Shown here piece by piece: positions 23,449 through 25,226 of a stretch of DNA of 25,226 nucleotides. The DNA comes from Clostridiales bacterium (GTDB lineage Bacteria > Bacillota > Clostridia > Lachnospirales > UBA12420), in contig DMOI01000022.1 of assembly GCA_003452395.1 (NCBI GenBank), forward strand, positions 1-25,226, given 5' to 3'. The notes under the pieces were generated by a model that saw nothing but the letters and a program-made list of their open reading frames with translations, made no database searches and was not told the DNA's origin. How positions within the stretch are numbered: the stretch's first letter is position 1; the number at the start of each line of letters is the position of its first letter. The position numbers and the translations under genes were made by a program.

Positions 23449-23470
23449 GTTTCCGTATGCAGAGGTAAAA
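23449..23470 (+). repeat. GTTTCC box, copy B
   Basis: GTTTCCGTATGCAGAGGTAA followed by AA; second copy of the box at 20361-20382. In this block it precedes the GATAACC cluster, whereas in the left block it follows it. Confidence 0.6.
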
Positions 23471-23477
23471 TTGACTA

Positions 23478-23519
23478 TTTGATAACCGATTAATAACCAA
23501 TATTGAATTGGTTATCAAA
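23478..23519. repeat. GATAACC cluster 3
   Basis: GATAACC at 23481, AATAACC at 23492 (11 bp later) and the inverse GGTTATC at 23510. TTTGATAACC (23478-23487) and GGTTATCAAA (23510-23519) are perfect complements. The arrangement matches cluster 1 within one base. Confidence 0.75.
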
Positions 23520-23808
23520 AATGCTGATGAATGGCGTAAACATAGGATTGTTGAATAGGAATTTAAAATCTGATAAGTTGTAGATATGATAATGAGATAT
23601 TGTAAGATATAAAATGATAAATATTTCTGATTGTGTTAGATGTAGGGAGACTAAACAAAATATATTAAAGGGAGTGCAAATGATTAACAATTGATGAAAT
23701 AGATTAAAGAGTAAAACAATATATAAATACTGAAAAGATTTAATTGAAATAAAGGAAAATATAGTATTTAACTTGTTACTAACTAGCAAATAAAAAGGAG
23801 TGATTTAC

Positions 23809-24762
23809 ATGAAAGAAAAAGTAGTTGAATTCTTAAAGAAAGAAAAATGTGAAGGATTGCCGTTAAATGAAATTAGTAGATATAGTGAAATAATTAAAAA
23901 AAAATATAATGTAATCATGCCAAACGATTATATTGATTTCTTGCAAGTAGCTAATGGTTATTGCTTTCAAGGATGCGACGCAATCTTGGGATTAGAGAAA
24001 AAAGATAAATATATGGATTTGATAGCTGAGACAAATGAATTTTTGGGATTTATTGGAGATTGGGAAATAGACTACGTTCCGTGCAAATTTGTTGTAGTAG
24101 GTACTATATTTGAGCATGGATATGTATTGTATCTAGAAGAAAAAAAAGAATATGTACTGATAAGGGATTTGTTTGATGATTTTACCTTAGACGGTAAAGA
24201 TGAAAGATTATTAGTGTTTAAAAGTATATATGACTTTTTTGTTTATTATGATAATGAAGCTGGTGATAATAAGTTAAGTGAGGATTTTGTAAATAAAAAA
24301 GAACAAGAATATTTAGAAATTGAAAATGAAAATAATAAAAAGATAATTGAAAAGTTAGATTTAGAAGTACTAAATAATCAAAGCCTTTGTTTTCCAATAG
24401 TAATAGACAATAAGTACATAGAAATAATAGAAAAAGAATATAAAAAGGAAAAATTTAATATATGTTTCGGAAATTATGAAGTAAATAAAATATTTAAAGT
24501 ATATATAGATAAAACAAGTAGGGAGTTGGGAATAGCATATAATTCCAAAGTAGAAACGCACAACAAATATGGACTTTTTGGAGCAAATCCACCTATAATT
24601 AAAAGTATTTTAGAAGAAAAAGAATATTTCATTATTAATACAGATAGAAATTTTCTTGAACCAATAATAATATTCAAGTCAATAATGTCAAACCAACAAA
24701 TACAGCAATTGAGAAAAATGTTTAAAGAAAAATCATTCTTTGGGAAATTATTTTCAGAGTGA
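23809..24762 (+). CDS. SUKH (SMI1/KNR4) family protein, probable immunity protein
   Basis: A 317-residue cytoplasmic protein whose N-terminal 150 residues follow the SMI1/KNR4 (SUKH) fold: the MPNDYIDFLQVANGY motif at 37-51, then GCDAILGLEK, and a KSIYDFFVYY helix near 140. SUKH proteins are widespread immunity partners of polymorphic toxins and also occur in antiphage loci. The remaining 160 residues are not recognised. A GTG at 23800 could extend the frame by three codons, but it lies in the AAGGAG ribosome binding site; the ATG at 23809, eight bases after it, is the real start. No toxin gene stands beside it, so it is an orphan in this window. Its AT-rich codon use resembles the PIN/HEPN pair. 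Confidence 0.75.
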   Translation: MKEKVVEFLKKEKCEGLPLNEISRYSEIIKKKYNVIMPNDYIDFLQVANGYCFQGCDAILGLEKKDKYMDLIAETNEFLGFIGDWEIDYVPCKFVVVGTIFEHGYVLYLEEKKEYVLIRDLFDDFTLDGKDERLLVFKSIYDFFVYYDNEAGDNKLSEDFVNKKEQEYLEIENENNKKIIEKLDLEVLNNQSLCFPIVIDNKYIEIIEKEYKKEKFNICFGNYEVNKIFKVYIDKTSRELGIAYNSKVETHNKYGLFGANPPIIKSILEEKEYFIINTDRNFLEPIIIFKSIMSNQQIQQLRKMFKEKSFFGKLFSE

Positions 24763-24850
24763 TTCTAATTTAATACTGTATTCAAGTAGATATGTAAATA
24801 GGGAATAAAACAAATGGGGTTAGAAATTTTAAGTTAGTTTAAATGAAAAC

Positions 24851-24878
24851 TTGACAAATTGTTAAATTATGGTACAAT
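24851..24878 (+). promoter_or_regulatory. Consensus sigma-A promoter of the ABC-F gene
   Basis: TTGACA (24851-24856), a 16-base spacer, TACAAT (24873-24878). It leaves an untranslated leader of about 130 bases before the ABC-F start, long enough for attenuation control. Confidence 0.82.
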
Positions 24879-24925
24879 ACATTTAAGACTATAAATGTCA
24901 AATCTAGAAAGAGAGGTACAAGGGA

Positions 24926-24961
24926 ATGAGAATTAATAAAATAAAAAATCAGACAAAATAA
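24926..24961 (+). CDS. Leader peptide of the ABC-F gene (11 residues)
   Basis: A short frame MRINKIKNQTK with its own GAGAGG site nine bases before the ATG. It lies between the promoter and the ABC-F gene and is followed three bases after its stop by a hairpin. Leader peptides in this position control ribosome-protecting ABC-F resistance genes by drug-induced stalling. That role is inferred from the layout, not shown. Confidence 0.5.
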   Translation: MRINKIKNQTK

Positions 24962-24964
24962 AAC

Positions 24965-24995
24965 GATCTAGGATATAATACTTATTTCCTGGATC
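24965..24995 (+). promoter_or_regulatory. Leader hairpin before the ABC-F gene (candidate attenuator)
   Basis: GATCTAGGA pairs with TCCTGGATC (one G-U pair) around a 13-base loop. It ends seven bases before the AGGAGG site of the ABC-F gene and has no T run after it, so it is more likely to act on translation or as part of an antiterminator than as a plain terminator. Confidence 0.5.
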
Positions 24996-25014
24996 TAAAA
25001 CAGGAGGGAATAAG

Positions 25015-25226
25015 TTGAAAAATATAAATATAAGGAATTTAAAGAAACACTACGGGGATAGACTGATACTAGATATACCAAATCTTAATATAGCTAGTGA
25101 GGATAAAATAGGGATAGTAGGTAAAAATGGAGCAGGTAAATCTACACTTATGAAAATTTTAATAGATGAAGAAAAAGATTATAGTGGAGAAGTTGTAACA
25201 GTAGGGAGTATAGGGTATATACCTCA
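25015..25226 (+). CDS. ABC-F family ATPase, probably ribosome-protection type (partial, N-terminal part)
   Basis: The frame opens with TTG at 25015, seven bases after AGGAGG (25002-25007), and runs off the right edge. The first 70 residues read as a soluble ABC ATPase domain without membrane helices: NIRNLKKHYGDRLILDIPNL, then Walker A GKNGAGKST, and SGEVVTVGSIGYIP leading towards the Q-loop. This spacing and the IGYIPQ-type ending are typical of the first nucleotide-binding domain of ABC-F proteins, which bind the ribosomal E site. The leader peptide and hairpin upstream suggest an inducible antibiotic-resistance member. The subgroup cannot be told from this part, and a housekeeping ABC-F is possible. 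Confidence 0.78.
   Translation, partial: MKNINIRNLKKHYGDRLILDIPNLNIASEDKIGIVGKNGAGKSTLMKILIDEEKDYSGEVVTVGSIGYIP

Larger units (their letters stand above)
23111..23808. other. Right repeat block between the HEPN and SUKH genes
   Basis: This region of about 700 bases has no gene. In order it contains: GATAACC cluster 2 (23167-23207), 10-bp TGAGATAT-type repeats (23233-23250 and 23295-23324), relic B (23346-23396), the GTTTCC box (23449-23470), GATAACC cluster 3 with hairpin (23478-23519), a second set of TGAGATATTG/TAAGATATAA (23593-23612) and a decayed relic-like stretch TTAGATGTAGGGAGACT (23638-23654). The minus-strand frames are shadows. It looks like two degenerate copies of one unit. Confidence 0.6.

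Noticed and set aside
23167..23519. CRISPR array or integron attC sites formed by the GATAACC repeats.
   Set aside because: The repeats are only 7 bp with irregular larger spacing and no unique spacers. The hairpin arms do not fit the GTTRRRY/RYYYAAC core of attC sites.

Overview
The window is about 25 kb of AT-rich DNA with strong AGGAGG-type ribosome binding sites, frequent TTG/GTG starts, a cotJABC spore-coat operon, a lipoteichoic-acid-synthase-type enzyme and a feoAB pair. Together these point to a chromosome segment of a low-GC, spore-forming clostridial Firmicute. The genus cannot be fixed from the sequence.

Left part (1-7270): the tail of an unknown membrane protein, then a + strand cluster encoding an S66 LD-carboxypeptidase, a long TPR protein, a small DNPH1/nucleoside deoxyribosyltransferase-like enzyme and a YkuD-type L,D-transpeptidase without a signal peptide. 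After a terminator comes an overlapping three-gene operon: two 2-hydroxyacyl-CoA-dehydratase-like (DUF2229/HgdB-like) proteins and an HgdC-type ATP-dependent [4Fe-4S] activase, probably an ATP-driven low-potential reductase.

Middle (7275-19870): a divergent pair of units. The minus-strand unit is a three-gene ABC exporter (one ATPase, two ABC-2/DUF990-type permeases). The plus-strand unit is a CE4 polysaccharide deacetylase overlapping a fusion of an LTA-synthase-like phosphoglycerol transferase to a glycerophosphodiesterase-like domain. Both have good sigma-A promoters. A 192-bp MITE-like palindromic element follows, then a membrane-anchored esterase, feoA-feoB, the cotJ operon and a sporulation-type DUF2935 ferritin-like protein. 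Very regular bidirectional hairpin terminators separate the convergent units.

Right part (19871-25226): an accessory region. A two-gene unit, a zinc-ribbon protein with a probable PIN-type nuclease domain followed by an ApeA-like HEPN protein with an intact RxxxxH motif, looks like an antiphage or abortive-infection module. It is bracketed by repeated non-coding DNA: two short relics that read as the C-terminal end of an RlmD/RumA-type rRNA methyltransferase (a known integration target for mobile elements in other Firmicutes), three clusters of GATAACC motifs phased by 11 bp and ending in hairpins, a second conserved box, and 10-bp TGAGATAT repeats. A SUKH (SMI1/KNR4) immunity-type gene lies beyond the second repeat block. 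The window ends inside an ABC-F gene with a consensus promoter, an 11-codon leader peptide and a leader hairpin, resembling inducible antibiotic-resistance ABC-F genes. I read this as a defence/resistance island assembled at a duplicated attachment region; no integrase is visible in the window.
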